From Raoultibacter massiliensis (GTDB lineage Bacteria; Actinomycetota; Coriobacteriia; Coriobacteriales; Eggerthellaceae), in NCBI RefSeq assembly GCF_900199545.1, contig NZ_LT962671.1, forward strand, positions 1,515,155 through 1,579,154: 64,000 bases of DNA. The letters run 5' to 3'. The translations under genes and the position numbers were made by a program. Shown piece after piece: positions 6,953-16,337 of the stretch. The notes below the pieces were generated by a model, which worked only from the letters and a program-made list of their open reading frames with translations, made no database searches and was not told the DNA's origin. Numbering within the stretch: position 1 is the stretch's first letter; every line of letters starts with the position of its first letter.

Positions 6953-9034
6953 CTACTTGAACTGACTTGGATGCCTCTCGAAGAAATCGGTGCGAGGCGG
7001 GAGCTCGCGAATGCGATGCCGCCCTTCGGTGATCTCCCCCGCACCGCACAACTCGGCGTTGTCTTCGAAATCGTAATTCCAGCTGAAGAACTCATCGAAC
7101 TCGAAGCTCAGATAATCGCAGATCTTCTCGGTGCCAGCCGGCACCACCGGATGCATGAGCAGCGTTGCCATGCGCAGAAGGAAGAAGCAATCGACCAGCA
7201 CCTGACGGCGGCGGATGGCAATCTCCTCGACGGTGGACAAAGAGGAGTCCGGCTCGCCCGATCCGTCCGCTTCTTCGAGAGATGCGAGCGCATTCTCGAC
7301 CACGCGGATCTGCTCGGTCCAGTACTTGTTCGACCAGCGGATGAACTCGTCCATAAGCGACATGATCGTATGAAGCTCGGCTTTGTACATGGTATGGTCG
7401 TAGGCCATAAGCGTCTCGTGCGCCTTCTCGACCACTTCGGGCGACACCTTGCCGATCGGCATGTAACCCCCGAAGTTCTTCTGAGCTTCGTAGAAGCAGC
7501 TGCGAGCCAAGCGGTTGAACACGTTGGTGAGAAGCGCGCCCTCCTTGAGCACCGGGTCCGCCACGCGCGGGTCGTCGCGCTTCGCTTCGTCGGCCTCGAA
7601 CGGCTTGGGCTTGAAGCCAACCGATTTCTGATCGAGGCCGAGGGCGAGAAAGTGGGCGCGCAGCTGCTCGGGCGTGTAGTAATCCAGCAAGGCATCGGCA
7701 GTCGGGGGCTTGACGGCGCCCGACGAGGATGCCTTCTTATCGCCGAACAGGATGTGGTAGTTCGCGATGAGCTTCGTCTGCTGCAGCGGGTGCTCGGCGA
7801 TCCCGGGTTGCAGAATGTCGCCCGGGCGGATAGCCTCGAACAGGGCCGGCTGCGCGACGCCGTAGAAGTACAGGTTGTCCTGCCCGATGAACTGGTAGAC
7901 CCGGGCATCTTCGGAGCACCAGAAGTCGCGCCAGCTGCCGCGCGGCATGCCCATCTTGTCGTTCACGGCCATGGTGAACGACATGGGAGCCCACAGGCTC
8001 TCGGGCCAGCACCACACCGTCAGCCCCTCGAGCCCGTCGATCACCGGCGCCTTGACGCCCCACTCGATGTTCCCCGTGATGCGGAACGGGGTCAGCGTCT
8101 TGCCCATGCGGAAGCGGATGCCCGCGCGCGCAAGCACTTCGCGCGCCGCATCGCGATCGTCGATGGTGGCGAACTCGATCTCGAAGCTTTGCTTGCCCTT
8201 CTCGGCCTCGCGGTAGGAATGCACCGGAAGCTCATCGGCCAACGCACGGTACTCGTCGTACGCCTCGTTTTTAACGTATACGACAGGCGGAGCCAAGAAT
8301 TCCTTGACCGTGTTGTACACGACGGGACGCACCTCGGGATCGGCTTCCATCTCAGCCGTCCGCGCACGAAGAAACCCGGCGAACGCAGGCAGATCGAAAT
8401 ACCAGTTCTCAACCGGGCGCATCTCGGGCGTCGCACCGGTTATGGAAGACTTCGGTGCGATGAGATCCTCGGGGGCGTACTGATGCCCCAGATCGCATTC
8501 GTCGGCGTAGGCGTGCTCGCTCTTGCACCCCTGCACGGGGCAGCGTCCTACGACCTGGCGGCCGTTCAGAAACGTCTCGGCTTGCGGGTCGTAGAACTGC
8601 AGCGTCGCACGCTTGTGCAGATAGCCGTTCTCGTAGAGCTTTTCGATGAACGCCTCGCTGATCTGCTGATGCACCTCGCCCGAGTGCCCCATGCCGCTGC
8701 CCTCGTAGATGGACAGGCTGATGTTGTAGGCATCGAGCGTCTTCTTCTGCGCGTCGTGGTTGCCCTGCACGTAATCGGCGATCGTGCCTTCGAACTCACC
8801 CGCCTCGACGAGTTTTCGATAGCCCTCGTTGATGGGAGATCCGAAACAATCGGTTCCCGAGATGAAGCGCACGTTCTCTTTGCCGATACGGTCGCGCAGA
8901 AACCGCGCGTAGCAATCGGCCGGCACGAACACACCGGCGATATGTCCGAAATGGAGCGGCTTGTTGCCATAGGGCATGCCCGCCGTCACAACGGCGCGCT
9001 TCGGCCAGCTCGGCTTATCGGGTGATGGCACCAT
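6953..9034 (-). CDS. metG: Methionyl-tRNA synthetase, divergent form
   Basis: 693 aa class I aminoacyl-tRNA synthetase that would charge tRNA-Met in the cytosol. The N-terminus has TAGMPYGNKPLHFGH with the HIGH-type motif at 28-31. A zinc-knuckle region (about 160-185) with CPVQGC and ECDLGHQY is followed by PKSSITGATPEMRPVENWYFDLP, typical of bacterial MetRS. FIGQDNLYF near 382 matches the catalytic core. The KMSKS-like loop is degenerate: KKASSSG at 433-439, so the second catalytic Lys of KMSKS is replaced by Ser. An unusual 80-residue stretch (255-335) sits in the catalytic half. It starts inside the 3' end of sppA with a 20-bp overlap, so translation is probably coupled. I judge it the working MetRS of the cell, but a paralogue elsewhere cannot be excluded. 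Confidence 0.88.
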   Translation of the reverse strand: MVPSPDKPSWPKRAVVTAGMPYGNKPLHFGHIAGVFVPADCYARFLRDRIGKENVRFISGTDCFGSPINEGYRKLVEAGEFEGTIADYVQGNHDAQKKTLDAYNISLSIYEGSGMGHSGEVHQQISEAFIEKLYENGYLHKRATLQFYDPQAETFLNGRQVVGRCPVQGCKSEHAYADECDLGHQYAPEDLIAPKSSITGATPEMRPVENWYFDLPAFAGFLRARTAEMEADPEVRPVVYNTVKEFLAPPVVYVKNEAYDEYRALADELPVHSYREAEKGKQSFEIEFATIDDRDAAREVLARAGIRFRMGKTLTPFRITGNIEWGVKAPVIDGLEGLTVWCWPESLWAPMSFTMAVNDKMGMPRGSWRDFWCSEDARVYQFIGQDNLYFYGVAQPALFEAIRPGDILQPGIAEHPLQQTKLIANYHILFGDKKASSSGAVKPPTADALLDYYTPEQLRAHFLALGLDQKSVGFKPKPFEADEAKRDDPRVADPVLKEGALLTNVFNRLARSCFYEAQKNFGGYMPIGKVSPEVVEKAHETLMAYDHTMYKAELHTIMSLMDEFIRWSNKYWTEQIRVVENALASLEEADGSGEPDSSLSTVEEIAIRRRQVLVDCFFLLRMATLLMHPVVPAGTEKICDYLSFEFDEFFSWNYDFEDNAELCGAGEITEGRHRIRELPPRTDFFERHPSQFK

Positions 9035-10064
9035 CTTGCTCCAGCTCCTTCAATGCAGCGACAAGGTCATCGGTCGCAGATGAGGATCCGAGGATGTCAA
9101 GCAGATCCATCATATCGAGCGACGTGTTGTTTGCAAGCGTTACGGTCGTGTACTTCGAGATTCCCGCCAACTCTGCGGCTTTCTCCTTGGCATCATCGAG
9201 GGTGCCGATCTCGTCGGCAAGCCCGTTGTCGACGGCGGTCATGCCCGTAAAGGTAAGACCCGTCGCGAGCGCTCGGACGTCTTCGATCGACATCCCGCGG
9301 CCATCCGCTACCGTTTCGATGAACGTCTCGTTAATCTGATCGACCATATCCTGGTAGTAAGCGCGCTCCTCATCGGTGAGGGGGCGGTTGCCGTAGCTCG
9401 AATCCTTGCTATCGGACGATGTGATGTCGTCGATGCGGATGCCGAGCTTTTCGTAGAGCCCCGACAGATCGGTTATGGACATGGCGGTGCCGATAGAGCC
9501 GATGGACGTCGTCTTGGCCGTGTAGATGTAATCGGCCTGCGACGAGATCATGTATGCGGCGCTCGCGTTCAGAGAGGCGCTCGAGACCACGACGGGCTTG
9601 GAGAACTCTTTGAGGTAGGCCGTCATCTCCTCGCCCGCCGTCGCCACGCCGCCGCCCGAGTTCACACGCAGCACGATCGCCTTGACGTGCGGATTGTTCT
9701 CGGCCTTGTCGAGCTGGGCCTTCAGGCCCTCGGGGCTCGAAGTCGTACCGTCGTACTGGATCGTCCCGTCGATGCTGATAACGCCGACGGCATCCTCGGT
9801 CAAGTAATCGACATCGCTCACCGAGGAGCCCGAAAACGACGAGAACGATCCCATCGACGAGGAAAATGCGCTCGTGCACGAGATCATGCCGATAACCAGC
9901 AAAAGGAAGATCGCAAGAATGGCAGCTAAGCCGACGATCCAGCCCTTGCCCTTCTTCGGCGGCTCGGGAGCGTAATACGGGGGCCGGGGCTGAGGATAGC
10001 CTTGGGGTTGCTGCGGTTGCGGCTGTTGCCACACCTGCTGCTGCCAATTGTTCTGATCGGACAT
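9015..10064 (-). CDS. sppA: Signal peptide peptidase SppA (S49 family)
   Basis: 349 aa. A Gln/Pro-rich cytoplasmic N-terminus (1-38) precedes one membrane helix (about 39-62). The S49 serine-protease domain follows, including SIDGTIQYDG, VLRVNSGGGVATAGEEM, the Ser-containing LNASAAYMISSQADYIYTA, and SIGSIGTAM. A Lys in SSDSKDSSYGNRPLTDEE matches the position of the catalytic Lys in Bacillus-type SppA. The enzyme would degrade cleaved signal peptides in the membrane. The Gly-rich motif around the nucleophile is altered to ASAAYM, so the exact Ser is inferred. The ATG has AAGGAGA upstream. The gene overlaps metG by 20 bp. Confidence 0.9.
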   Translation of the reverse strand: MSDQNNWQQQVWQQPQPQQPQGYPQPRPPYYAPEPPKKGKGWIVGLAAILAIFLLLVIGMISCTSAFSSSMGSFSSFSGSSVSDVDYLTEDAVGVISIDGTIQYDGTTSSPEGLKAQLDKAENNPHVKAIVLRVNSGGGVATAGEEMTAYLKEFSKPVVVSSASLNASAAYMISSQADYIYTAKTTSIGSIGTAMSITDLSGLYEKLGIRIDDITSSDSKDSSYGNRPLTDEERAYYQDMVDQINETFIETVADGRGMSIEDVRALATGLTFTGMTAVDNGLADEIGTLDDAKEKAAELAGISKYTTVTLANNTSLDMMDLLDILGSSSATDDLVAALKELEQDGAITR

Positions 10065-10106
10065 ACCTTCTCCTTATCGTCCGTAGAGTCGTCTTCCCTA
10101 GAGGGA

Positions 10107-10135
10107 GGAAACCGCGCAGGGTATGCGCGGTTTCC
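10107..10135 (-). terminator. Hairpin downstream of rho
   Basis: GGAAACCGCGCA at 10107-10118 pairs perfectly with TGCGCGGTTTCC at 10124-10135 across a 5-nt loop. It lies about 60 bp beyond the rho stop codon and upstream of sppA. The stem is strong but the minus-strand tail (TCCCTCT) is only weakly U-rich. Confidence 0.65.
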
Positions 10136-10193
10136 ATTATATAAGCCGACGCTTCGGCCCTTCGTTACAGGACCTTTACGGTATCGATTGCGC

Positions 10194-12068
10194 TTACAGC
10201 TCGAAGTTCTCGTCGGACTTGTTCAACTGGGCCTTTTTGGCAGTACGCAACAAAAATTCCTGATTGGTGCTGGTCTGCTTCAAAGATTTGATGAGCATAT
10301 CCATTGCGCGCTCGGTGCTGTTCATGTTCGCAAGAATACGACGAACCGCCCAGATGAGCGGGGCCTCCTGCGGCTCGAGCAGCAAATCTTCCTTGCGCGT
10401 GCCCGAAGAAACCGGGTCGATTGCCGGGAAGATGCGGCGATCGGCCAGACTGCGGTCGAGCCTGAGCTCCATATTGCCCGTACCCTTGAATTCTTCGAAG
10501 ATAACCTCGTCCATCTTCGAACCCGTCTCGACAAGAGCCGATGCGAGAATGGTAAGGCTGCCGCCGCCTTCAATGTTGCGGGCGGCGCCGAGGAAGCGCT
10601 TGGGCGGATACAGGGCGGTCGAATCGACGCCGCCGGAAAGGATGCGCCCGCTTGCAGGCTGCGCAAGGTTGTAGGCGCGTGCCAAGCGGGTGAGCGAATC
10701 GAGCAGGATGACCACGTCGGCCCCCTCCTCGACAAGGCGTTTCGCACGCTCGATCACAAGCTCGGAAACCGCAATGTGATTCTCGCAGGGCATATCGAAC
10801 GTCGAAGAGATAACCTCGCCCCTGATGGAGCGCTCCATATCGGTGACCTCTTCGGGCCGCTCGTCGACGAGCAGGCACATGAGATGCACCTCGGGGTTGT
10901 TGGCTGAAATGGATGCCGCGATGTCTTTGAGCACCGTGGTTTTACCGGCCTTCGGAGGCGACACGATGAGCCCGCGCTGGCCTTTTCCGATAGGAGCCGC
11001 CAAATCGATGACACGCGCCGTGATGGTAGTCTTGCCGTGCTCCATCCACAGCCGCTCGTCAGGGTAAACCGGCGTCAAATCGGCAAAGCGAACGCGCTTT
11101 CCGAGAGCTTCGGGGGATTTGCCGTTGATCGAGAGGATCTTCTGTACGGCCGCGTACTTCTCGTTCTCGCGCGGGGGGCGAGTCTGCCCCACGACGAAAT
11201 CGCCCTTGCGCAATCCGTTGCGGCGGATGGTGGAAAGCCCCACGTAGGCATCGGTTTCGCTCGGAAGATAACCTTGGGTGCGCAAGAAACCGTATCCATC
11301 GGCCAGGATGTCGAGCACACCCTTGACCTCGATGAATCCTTCGGCCTTCACGCATGCCTCGTACACCTTCTCGATAAGATCGGCCTTGAGAAGGCCGGTC
11401 ACATCGAGAGAAAGCTCCTCTGCCTTGGCGCGCAGCTCGGCAACCTTGAGCTTCTCGATGTCCTCGCGCGTGGTCTGCGGAACCACGGGCTCGCGGTTCG
11501 AACCCTGATGCTGGCGGCGCTGCTTGCGCTGGTTGGCGTTGTTGCCGCCGCCGTTTTGCTGTCGGTTGTTCTGCTGCTTGTTGTTCTGCTTGTTCTTGTT
11601 CTGGTTCTGGTTGTTCTGGTTTTGTTGCTTGTTCTTGTTCTGATTCGTCCGCTGACGCTGTGCACCCTGCCTGTCATCGGGCTGCCGCTCGGATTGCTGC
11701 TCGACCGGCTGCTTTGCGGATTGCTCCTCGGGTTTGCTCTCTGCAGCGGGCTTCTCTTCGGGCTGTTTGGCCGCTGCGCGCTTGCGAGCGGCAGGACGCT
11801 TGGGCTCGTCGGTTGCGGAATCCGAGGACGATTCGCCCTGGACCTTGGCGGCGGTTCCCGTCTCTACGACGACGCGCTTCGCGCGCGGCTTGCGAGCGGG
11901 CTTCTTTTCGGCCTCGGGATCATTCGCCGCCTCGGGCGCCTGCTGTTCCGCAGGTGCCGCTGCATCGGTTGCAGTCGCCGTCTTACGGGCGCGCGGCTTG
12001 CGCTTCGCAGGGGCCTTCTCCTCGGTCGGAGCAGCCTCTGCGGCTACGGTTGTTTCGGTATCACTCAT
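10194..12068 (-). CDS. rho: Transcription termination factor Rho with Asn/Gln-rich insert
   Basis: 624 aa, about 200 longer than the classic Rho. Residues 1-140 are Lys/Ala/Glu-rich and disordered. Residues 141-189 are almost only Asn, Gln, Lys and Arg (for example [19 protein letters not shown]). From about 200 the standard protein begins: a SAP-like helix pair ([15 protein letters not shown]), the RNA-binding cold-shock-like domain ([12 protein letters not shown]), the P-loop [13 protein letters not shown] (366-378), Walker [10 protein letters not shown] (451-459), and the R-loop region near 490-545. It is a hexameric ATP-dependent RNA translocase that ends transcription. Long N-terminal insertions are typical of actinobacterial Rho; such a pure Asn/Gln tract is less usual. 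Its ATG overlaps the fsa stop codon (ATGA). Confidence 0.97.
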   Translation of the reverse strand: MSDTETTVAAEAAPTEEKAPAKRKPRARKTATATDAAAPAEQQAPEAANDPEAEKKPARKPRAKRVVVETGTAAKVQGESSSDSATDEPKRPAARKRAAAKQPEEKPAAESKPEEQSAKQPVEQQSERQPDDRQGAQRQRTNQNKNKQQNQNNQNQNKNKQNNKQQNNRQQNGGGNNANQRKQRRQHQGSNREPVVPQTTREDIEKLKVAELRAKAEELSLDVTGLLKADLIEKVYEACVKAEGFIEVKGVLDILADGYGFLRTQGYLPSETDAYVGLSTIRRNGLRKGDFVVGQTRPPRENEKYAAVQKILSINGKSPEALGKRVRFADLTPVYPDERLWMEHGKTTITARVIDLAAPIGKGQRGLIVSPPKAGKTTVLKDIAASISANNPEVHLMCLLVDERPEEVTDMERSIRGEVISSTFDMPCENHIAVSELVIERAKRLVEEGADVVILLDSLTRLARAYNLAQPASGRILSGGVDSTALYPPKRFLGAARNIEGGGSLTILASALVETGSKMDEVIFEEFKGTGNMELRLDRSLADRRIFPAIDPVSSGTRKEDLLLEPQEAPLIWAVRRILANMNSTERAMDMLIKSLKQTSTNQEFLLRTAKKAQLNKSDENFEL

Positions 12069-12745
12069 GCGTTTTGAACTTTCTCCCAGTCTTTCATGAA
12101 GGCATCGAGGCCTCGATCGGTAAGCGGATGAGCCACCATCTTCTTCAGCACGCCGAAGGGAACGGTGGCGATATCGGCGCCCATGAGCGCCGCTTGGGTA
12201 ACGTGGTTGGCGCTGCGGATGGATGCGGCGATGATCTCGACTTGCTCGCCGTTTACGGTGTTGGGGGTGAAATCGTAGTTGTTGATCGCAGCCACGACGT
12301 TGCCGAGCTGTTCGATGCCGTCTTCGGAGATGTCATCGAACCGGCCAACGAAGGGGCTGATGTAGCGGGCGCCGGAGCGGGCGGCGAGAATGGCCTGCGG
12401 AACGGTGAAGCACAGCGTCATGTTGACGGGAATGCCCTCGGCCGCAAGCGTGTGGGTTGCGGCAAGGCCTTCGACCATGGTGGGAACCTTGACGACCACA
12501 TTGGGGGCGATCGCCGCAAGCTCGCGACCGTCGCGGACGATCTCGTCACGGGTCATCGCCACGCTCTCAGCCGAAACCGGTCCGTCGACGATGTCGCAGA
12601 TCCGCTTGATGTGATTATGGAAATCGGAAAGCTTGCCTCCGATGCGCGCATAGAGAGAGGGATTGGTCGTTACACCGGCAAGCGCGCCCCAGCTCGCCGC
12701 TTCCTCGATCTCGTTCAGATCAGCGGTATCCAGAAAAAACTTCAC
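12065..12745 (-). CDS. fsa: Fructose-6-phosphate aldolase / TalC-type transaldolase
   Basis: 226 aa, the length of the short transaldolase-like family. It starts MKFFLDTADL and has the Schiff-base lysine Lys86 in NVVVKVPTM. GVTTNPSL near residue 24 and NMTLCFTVPQAILAARSGARYISPFVGR are family hallmarks. It either cleaves fructose 6-phosphate to dihydroxyacetone and glyceraldehyde 3-phosphate or acts as a transaldolase in the pentose phosphate pathway; sequence does not settle which. The start codon is GTG, supported by AAAGGAGG 7 bp upstream. It is the first gene of an operon with rho, overlapping it by 4 bp. Confidence 0.92.
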   Translation of the reverse strand: MKFFLDTADLNEIEEAASWGALAGVTTNPSLYARIGGKLSDFHNHIKRICDIVDGPVSAESVAMTRDEIVRDGRELAAIAPNVVVKVPTMVEGLAATHTLAAEGIPVNMTLCFTVPQAILAARSGARYISPFVGRFDDISEDGIEQLGNVVAAINNYDFTPNTVNGEQVEIIAASIRSANHVTQAALMGADIATVPFGVLKKMVAHPLTDRGLDAFMKDWEKVQNA

Positions 12746-12865
12746 CCAGGTCCTCCTTTATTCAGGCCTCAAGACATACGGCGCGGCAAAACGCGCGCTT
12801 TTCACAATGGGGTTTTGATCTTTGAAAAATAGGCTTTCTTCCAAGAGATATAAGAACTGCGACTC

Positions 12866-12894
12866 ATGGTAGCGTATGTTTCCTGTGCTTTCAA
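12866..12894 (-). promoter_or_regulatory. Probable promoter of the fsa-rho operon
   Basis: On the minus strand TTGAAA (12894-12889) is followed after 17 bp by TACCAT (12871-12866). The spacing is ideal and both boxes match the sigma-70 consensus moderately. It would give a leader of about 115 nt before the fsa GTG. Confidence 0.5.
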
Positions 12895-12928
12895 GGGAGT
12901 TTTTCCACATCAACACGAAAGATTACAC

Positions 12929-12970
12929 CGTTGTGGCAAAGCGGGCGACCTCCCGCTTTGCCACAACGGG
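12929..12970 (-). terminator. Perfect 18-bp hairpin downstream of the histidine operon
   Basis: Arms at 12929-12946 and 12953-12970 are exact reverse complements (beginning CCGTTGTGGCAAAGCGGG) with a 6-nt loop. It lies about 75 bp after the hisI stop codon and is the natural end of the his transcript. There is no long T-tract, so it may act with Rho or as an mRNA-stabilising 3' structure. Confidence 0.6.
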
Positions 12971-13043
12971 CGCCCGATGAAAACAACGGGCGAAAGCAGA
13001 CTCGCCCACCGATGGAGAAGGTGACGGAAAAGAGCGCGCTCGC

Positions 13044-13358
13044 CTAGAATGCCCGGTAAAAGCACGTACGATTGCCAGTGTGGCATGCGGGGCCCGCAGG
13101 CTCGACCAGCGCAAGCAGCGTATCGCCGTCGCAATCGTAGCGCAACTCGACGAGCTTCTGGACGTTTCCGCTCGTTGCACCTTTATGCCAGAGCTCGGAG
13201 CGCGAACGGGACCAGAACCACATCTCGCGCCGCTCGAGCGAAAGCGCGAGCGCCTCGGCGTTCATCCACGCCATCATCAGCACGTCTTTGGTTTCCGCGT
13301 CCTGCACGATACAGGGGATCAGCCCCGCCTCGTTGTATGCCAGCTCTATTTCGTCCAT
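13044..13358 (-). CDS. hisI: Phosphoribosyl-AMP cyclohydrolase
   Basis: 104 aa, a single-domain HisI that opens the adenine ring of PR-AMP in histidine synthesis. Visible family motifs are [35 protein letters not shown] (with changes), and the metal-binding end YDCDGDTLL...[11 protein letters not shown], which supplies the zinc and magnesium ligands. There is no fused HisE (PR-ATP pyrophosphatase) domain, and no hisE occurs elsewhere in this operon. It is the last gene, separated from hisF by 26 bp. Confidence 0.95.
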   Translation of the reverse strand: MDEIELAYNEAGLIPCIVQDAETKDVLMMAWMNAEALALSLERREMWFWSRSRSELWHKGATSGNVQKLVELRYDCDGDTLLALVEPAGPACHTGNRTCFYRAF

Positions 13359-13384
13359 ACGCCGCCCTTCGCTCGCAAATGCCG

Positions 13385-14149
13385 TTACAGCCTCACCGAA
13401 ATGCCTTGGCTTGCCATGTATTCTTTAACCTCGCGGATCGTCAGCTCGCCGAAATGGAACACGCTTGCGGCGAGCACCGCGTCGGCCTCCCCTTCGATGA
13501 TGCCCTGGGCAAAGTGCTCGATGCCGCCGACGCCGCCCGATGCGATGACGGGAATGTTCACGGCACGCGACACCGCGCGAGTGAGCGCGCAGTCGAACCC
13601 GTCGCGGCTTCCGTCGCGGTCCATGCTCGTGAGCAGGATCTCCCCCGCTCCGCGCCGAGCGGCCTCGCGCGCCCATTCGATCGCATCGATCCCCGTCGCC
13701 TTGCGCCCGCCATGCACGTAGACCTCCCATTTGTTGGGGTTTCCCGCAACTTGCTTGGCGTCGATGGCGCACAGGATAGCCTGGGAGCCGAATGCAGCGG
13801 CCGCTGCGGTGATGATGGAAGGATCGGCTACCGCGGCGGAATTGATCGACACCTTGTCGGCGCCGGCGGCGATCATCGTGCGGATGTCGGCAACGCTGCG
13901 AAAGCCGCCGCCCACGCAATAGGGCAGATGAAGCTCTTCGCTCGCCCGGCTCGCCAGGTCGACCGTGGTCGCCCGATCGTCGCTCGTTGCCGTGATGTCG
14001 AGGAATATGACCTCGTCGGCGCGTTCCTCGTCGTAGCGCTGCGCAAGCTCGATGGGATCCCCCGCGTCGCGCAGGTTCACGAAGTTGACGCCCTTGACCA
14101 CGCGCCCGTCGTGCACGTCCATGCAGGGAATAACGCGTTTAGCAAGCAC
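13385..14149 (-). CDS. hisF: Imidazole glycerol phosphate synthase cyclase subunit
   Basis: 254 aa TIM barrel that with HisH makes imidazole glycerol phosphate and AICAR. I chose the GTG that yields [23 protein letters not shown], the standard HisF N-terminus; a GGGGG run lies about 8 bp ahead of it. An alternative GTG three codons upstream (14158) is possible. Catalytic Asp residues are seen in PCMDV and in [14 protein letters not shown], and phosphate-binding loops in GGGFRSV and [11 protein letters not shown]. It overlaps hisA by 11 bp, so the two are likely translationally coupled. Confidence 0.95.
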   Translation of the reverse strand: MLAKRVIPCMDVHDGRVVKGVNFVNLRDAGDPIELAQRYDEERADEVIFLDITATSDDRATTVDLASRASEELHLPYCVGGGFRSVADIRTMIAAGADKVSINSAAVADPSIITAAAAAFGSQAILCAIDAKQVAGNPNKWEVYVHGGRKATGIDAIEWAREAARRGAGEILLTSMDRDGSRDGFDCALTRAVSRAVNIPVIASGGVGGIEHFAQGIIEGEADAVLAASVFHFGELTIREVKEYMASQGISVRL

Positions 14150-14927
14150 CGAGACCACCCCCGCAGGGGTTTTCGGCTGCGCGAGCTGCCTCGAACGCGC
14201 GGGTCGCCGCTTCGCAAGCCGCTACCGCTTCGGCCACGTCGAGCGTGCCTTCGTACACCGCGCGCCCCGCGATCACGCCCTCGACGCTTCCCGCAACGGC
14301 ACCGAGCCGTTCGATATCGGAAAGATCGGCTACTCCGCCCGAGGCCGTGACGGGGTTCCCGAACACTTCGGCCATGCGCACGTACGCATTCTCGTCAATG
14401 CCCGTCTGCATGCCGTCGCGCGCGATGTCGGTGTAGACGAGGTGCTTGAACCCGGCTTGCGCAACCTGGGCCGCAAGCTCTTCGGCGGGCACGCCCGCGC
14501 CCTCGCGCCACCCCGACACGGCGACCTCGCCGCCTTTGGCGTCGATGCCGGCTGCCAGCAACCCCTTGTAACGCTCGATCGCCGCCTCGGCGAACGCGGG
14601 ATCGGTCACAAGGCTCGTTCCCAGCACGACGCGGGACACTCCGGCCTGATAGAGCCGCTCGATCGTCTCGATCGAGCGAATGCCGCCGCCGACCTCCACT
14701 TTGAGGAGCGTCTTGGCAAGGATGCGCTCGATGATCGCGATGTTTTCGGGCATGCCCGATTTCGCGCCGTCGAGATCGACCACATGGAGCCACGATGCAC
14801 CCGCCTCCTCGAAGAGCCGAGCTTGGTCGGCAGGGTCCTCGTTGTAAACGGTGACCTTTGCGTAATCGCCTTTGGCCAGGCGAACCGCACGACCGTCGAG
14901 TATATCGATGGCAGGAAGGAGGTACAT
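14139..14927 (-). CDS. hisA: Phosphoribosylformimino-AICAR ribotide isomerase
   Basis: 262 aa TIM-barrel isomerase (ProFAR to PRFAR). [22 protein letters not shown] contains the first catalytic Asp, and [18 protein letters not shown] the second. [10 protein letters not shown] and [14 protein letters not shown] are the phosphate-binding loops. The isoform is HisA and not the bifunctional PriA in the sense that the genome context is histidine only, but in actinobacteria lacking trpF PriA activity is possible; sequence alone does not decide. The C-terminus carries an extra Ala-rich stretch ending GGGLGAC. Confidence 0.94.
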   Translation of the reverse strand: MYLLPAIDILDGRAVRLAKGDYAKVTVYNEDPADQARLFEEAGASWLHVVDLDGAKSGMPENIAIIERILAKTLLKVEVGGGIRSIETIERLYQAGVSRVVLGTSLVTDPAFAEAAIERYKGLLAAGIDAKGGEVAVSGWREGAGVPAEELAAQVAQAGFKHLVYTDIARDGMQTGIDENAYVRMAEVFGNPVTASGGVADLSDIERLGAVAGSVEGVIAGRAVYEGTLDVAEAVAACEAATRAFEAARAAENPCGGGLGAC

Positions 14928-14931
14928 GGAA

Positions 14932-15636
14932 TCACGCGCCTTTCGCGGTTTGAACGATGCCGACGAAATTCTCGAGCAGGATCATCCCCGCATCCGAGCT
15001 CTTCTCGGGATGAAACTGCACGCCGAATGCCGTGTCGCGATAAGAAACGACGCTCGGAAACGATATCGAGTGCGTCGTGGTCGCAACGGTGCAGGGCGTA
15101 TCGGGGGCAACGAAGCTGTGGGTGAAGTAGAAGTATTCGCCCGACGGAATGCTTGCAAGCAGCGGCGTTTCGGCCTCAGAGACATAATCGACAGAATTCC
15201 ACCCGACGTGCGGAACCTTGTAGCATTTCCCCTGATCATCGACCCTGGGCATCGCCAATGCAACACCGGGAAGCACAGCGAGCCCATGCACGTTGTCGAC
15301 TTTCCCATCTTCGAAATCGGTGCCTTCGGCGCCTTCGTCAAACATGAGATGAAGCCCGAGGCAGATGCCGAGAAACGGCACTCCCGCCGCAATGCGCTCG
15401 CGCACCGCAGCCATCTGACCGGTTTCGCGCATGGTCGCCGCAGCATCGGCGAAAGCCCCCACTCCGGGCAGCACGATCGCATCGGCGCGGGCGATCTCGC
15501 GCACGTCGGCGGTCACGAACGCATCCGCACCCGCACGCCGCAGCCCCCGCTCGACGCTCATGAGGTTTCCCTTGCAGTAATCGACGACCGCGATGCGCGG
15601 CGCCTTCGCGAGAGCGGGCGTTGGCACGGCCGCCAT
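14932..15636 (-). CDS. hisH: Imidazole glycerol phosphate synthase glutaminase subunit
   Basis: 234 aa class I glutamine amidotransferase that feeds ammonia to HisF. The start chosen is the ATG at 15636, which overlaps the hisB stop codon by one base (TGATG); the frame stays open upstream but that part overlaps hisB and is not conserved. Motifs: IAVVDYCKGNLMSVERG, LPGVGAFADA, the nucleophile Cys in FLGICLGLHLMFD, and the His-Glu pair in FGVQFHPEKSSDAG. About 14 residues precede the first beta strand. Confidence 0.95.
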   Translation of the reverse strand: MAAVPTPALAKAPRIAVVDYCKGNLMSVERGLRRAGADAFVTADVREIARADAIVLPGVGAFADAAATMRETGQMAAVRERIAAGVPFLGICLGLHLMFDEGAEGTDFEDGKVDNVHGLAVLPGVALAMPRVDDQGKCYKVPHVGWNSVDYVSEAETPLLASIPSGEYFYFTHSFVAPDTPCTVATTTHSISFPSVVSYRDTAFGVQFHPEKSSDAGMILLENFVGIVQTAKGA

Positions 15637-16337
15637 CACAGAGAACCTTTCGTGGAAGGAAGAACCCCGGCGATGCGAGGGTTGATCCGCGTCGCATCGC
15701 ACAGCGCCCGTCCGCACGCCTTGAAGGCAGCCTCGATGATATGATGCGAGTTTTCGCCCGACAAACTGCGAATATGCAGCGTCACACCCGCATTCGTCGC
15801 AAGCGCGATCATGAATTCCTTGGCAAGCGTCGTATCGAACGTACCGATGATTTCGATCGGCAGATCGACCGCGTAGTGAAGTTGGCCGCGACCCGAGAGA
15901 TCGCATGCGGCGAGCACAAGGGCCTCATCCATGGGAACGTAGCTCGACCCGAAGCGGACGATGCCCCGCTTGTCGCCCAGCGCCTGGGCGAAAGCTTGGC
16001 CGAGCACGATACCGACGTCTTCCACGGTGTGATGGGCATCGACCTCGATGTCGCCTTTCGCCCGCACGGTCAAATCGAACAGCCCGTGGCGCCCGAAGGC
16101 ATCGAGCATGTGGTCGAAGAACGGCACGCCCGTCTCGACGTCGGTCACGCCCGTACCATCGAGGTTCAGCGCGAGCTCGATATCGGTCTCCTTCGTGGCA
16201 CGCGCCACATTGGCGATGCGGCCGGCGAACGACCCTTTTTCGCCATCGGCGAAACACGCGGCTTCCGCAGCGCATCCGCCCGCCTCGCGCCCAACAGACG
16301 CCGCGCGCGCCTCACCGGCAGCAAACAATTCGCTCAT
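15636..16337 (-). CDS. hisB: Imidazoleglycerol-phosphate dehydratase
   Basis: 233 aa monofunctional HisB that dehydrates IGP to imidazole acetol phosphate. The enzyme core begins near residue 42 ([24 protein letters not shown]) and contains the two metal-binding motifs [13 protein letters not shown] and [14 protein letters not shown], plus [20 protein letters not shown]. The first 40 residues, rich in Ala and Gly, are an extension not usual in HisB; no later Met gives a shorter start, so either the extension is real or a non-ATG start is used. No histidinol-phosphate phosphatase domain is present. The start codon overlaps the hisC stop (ATGA). Confidence 0.95.
   Translation of the reverse strand: MSELFAAGEARAASVGREAGGCAAEAACFADGEKGSFAGRIANVARATKETDIELALNLDGTGVTDVETGVPFFDHMLDAFGRHGLFDLTVRAKGDIEVDAHHTVEDVGIVLGQAFAQALGDKRGIVRFGSSYVPMDEALVLAACDLSGRGQLHYAVDLPIEIIGTFDTTLAKEFMIALATNAGVTLHIRSLSGENSHHIIEAAFKACGRALCDATRINPRIAGVLPSTKGSL

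Larger units (their letters stand above)
12746..13043. other. Intergenic region between fsa and hisI
   Basis: About 300 bp without a gene. It holds the probable fsa promoter (12866-12894), the strong hairpin at 12929-12970, and GC-rich repeats of a GCCCGTTGT-like motif around 12967-12995. No RNA gene or short coding sequence was recognised. Confidence 0.6.

Noticed and set aside
6818..9025. 735-codon open frame on the plus strand opposite metG
   Set aside because: It is a shadow of the metG frame in GC-rich DNA; the translation is Arg/His/Leu-rich and has no family motif.
14932..15906. Longer HisH start at 15906
   Set aside because: The extra 90 residues overlap hisB in another frame and are not conserved; the overlapping TGATG start at 15636 gives the standard HisH N-terminus.
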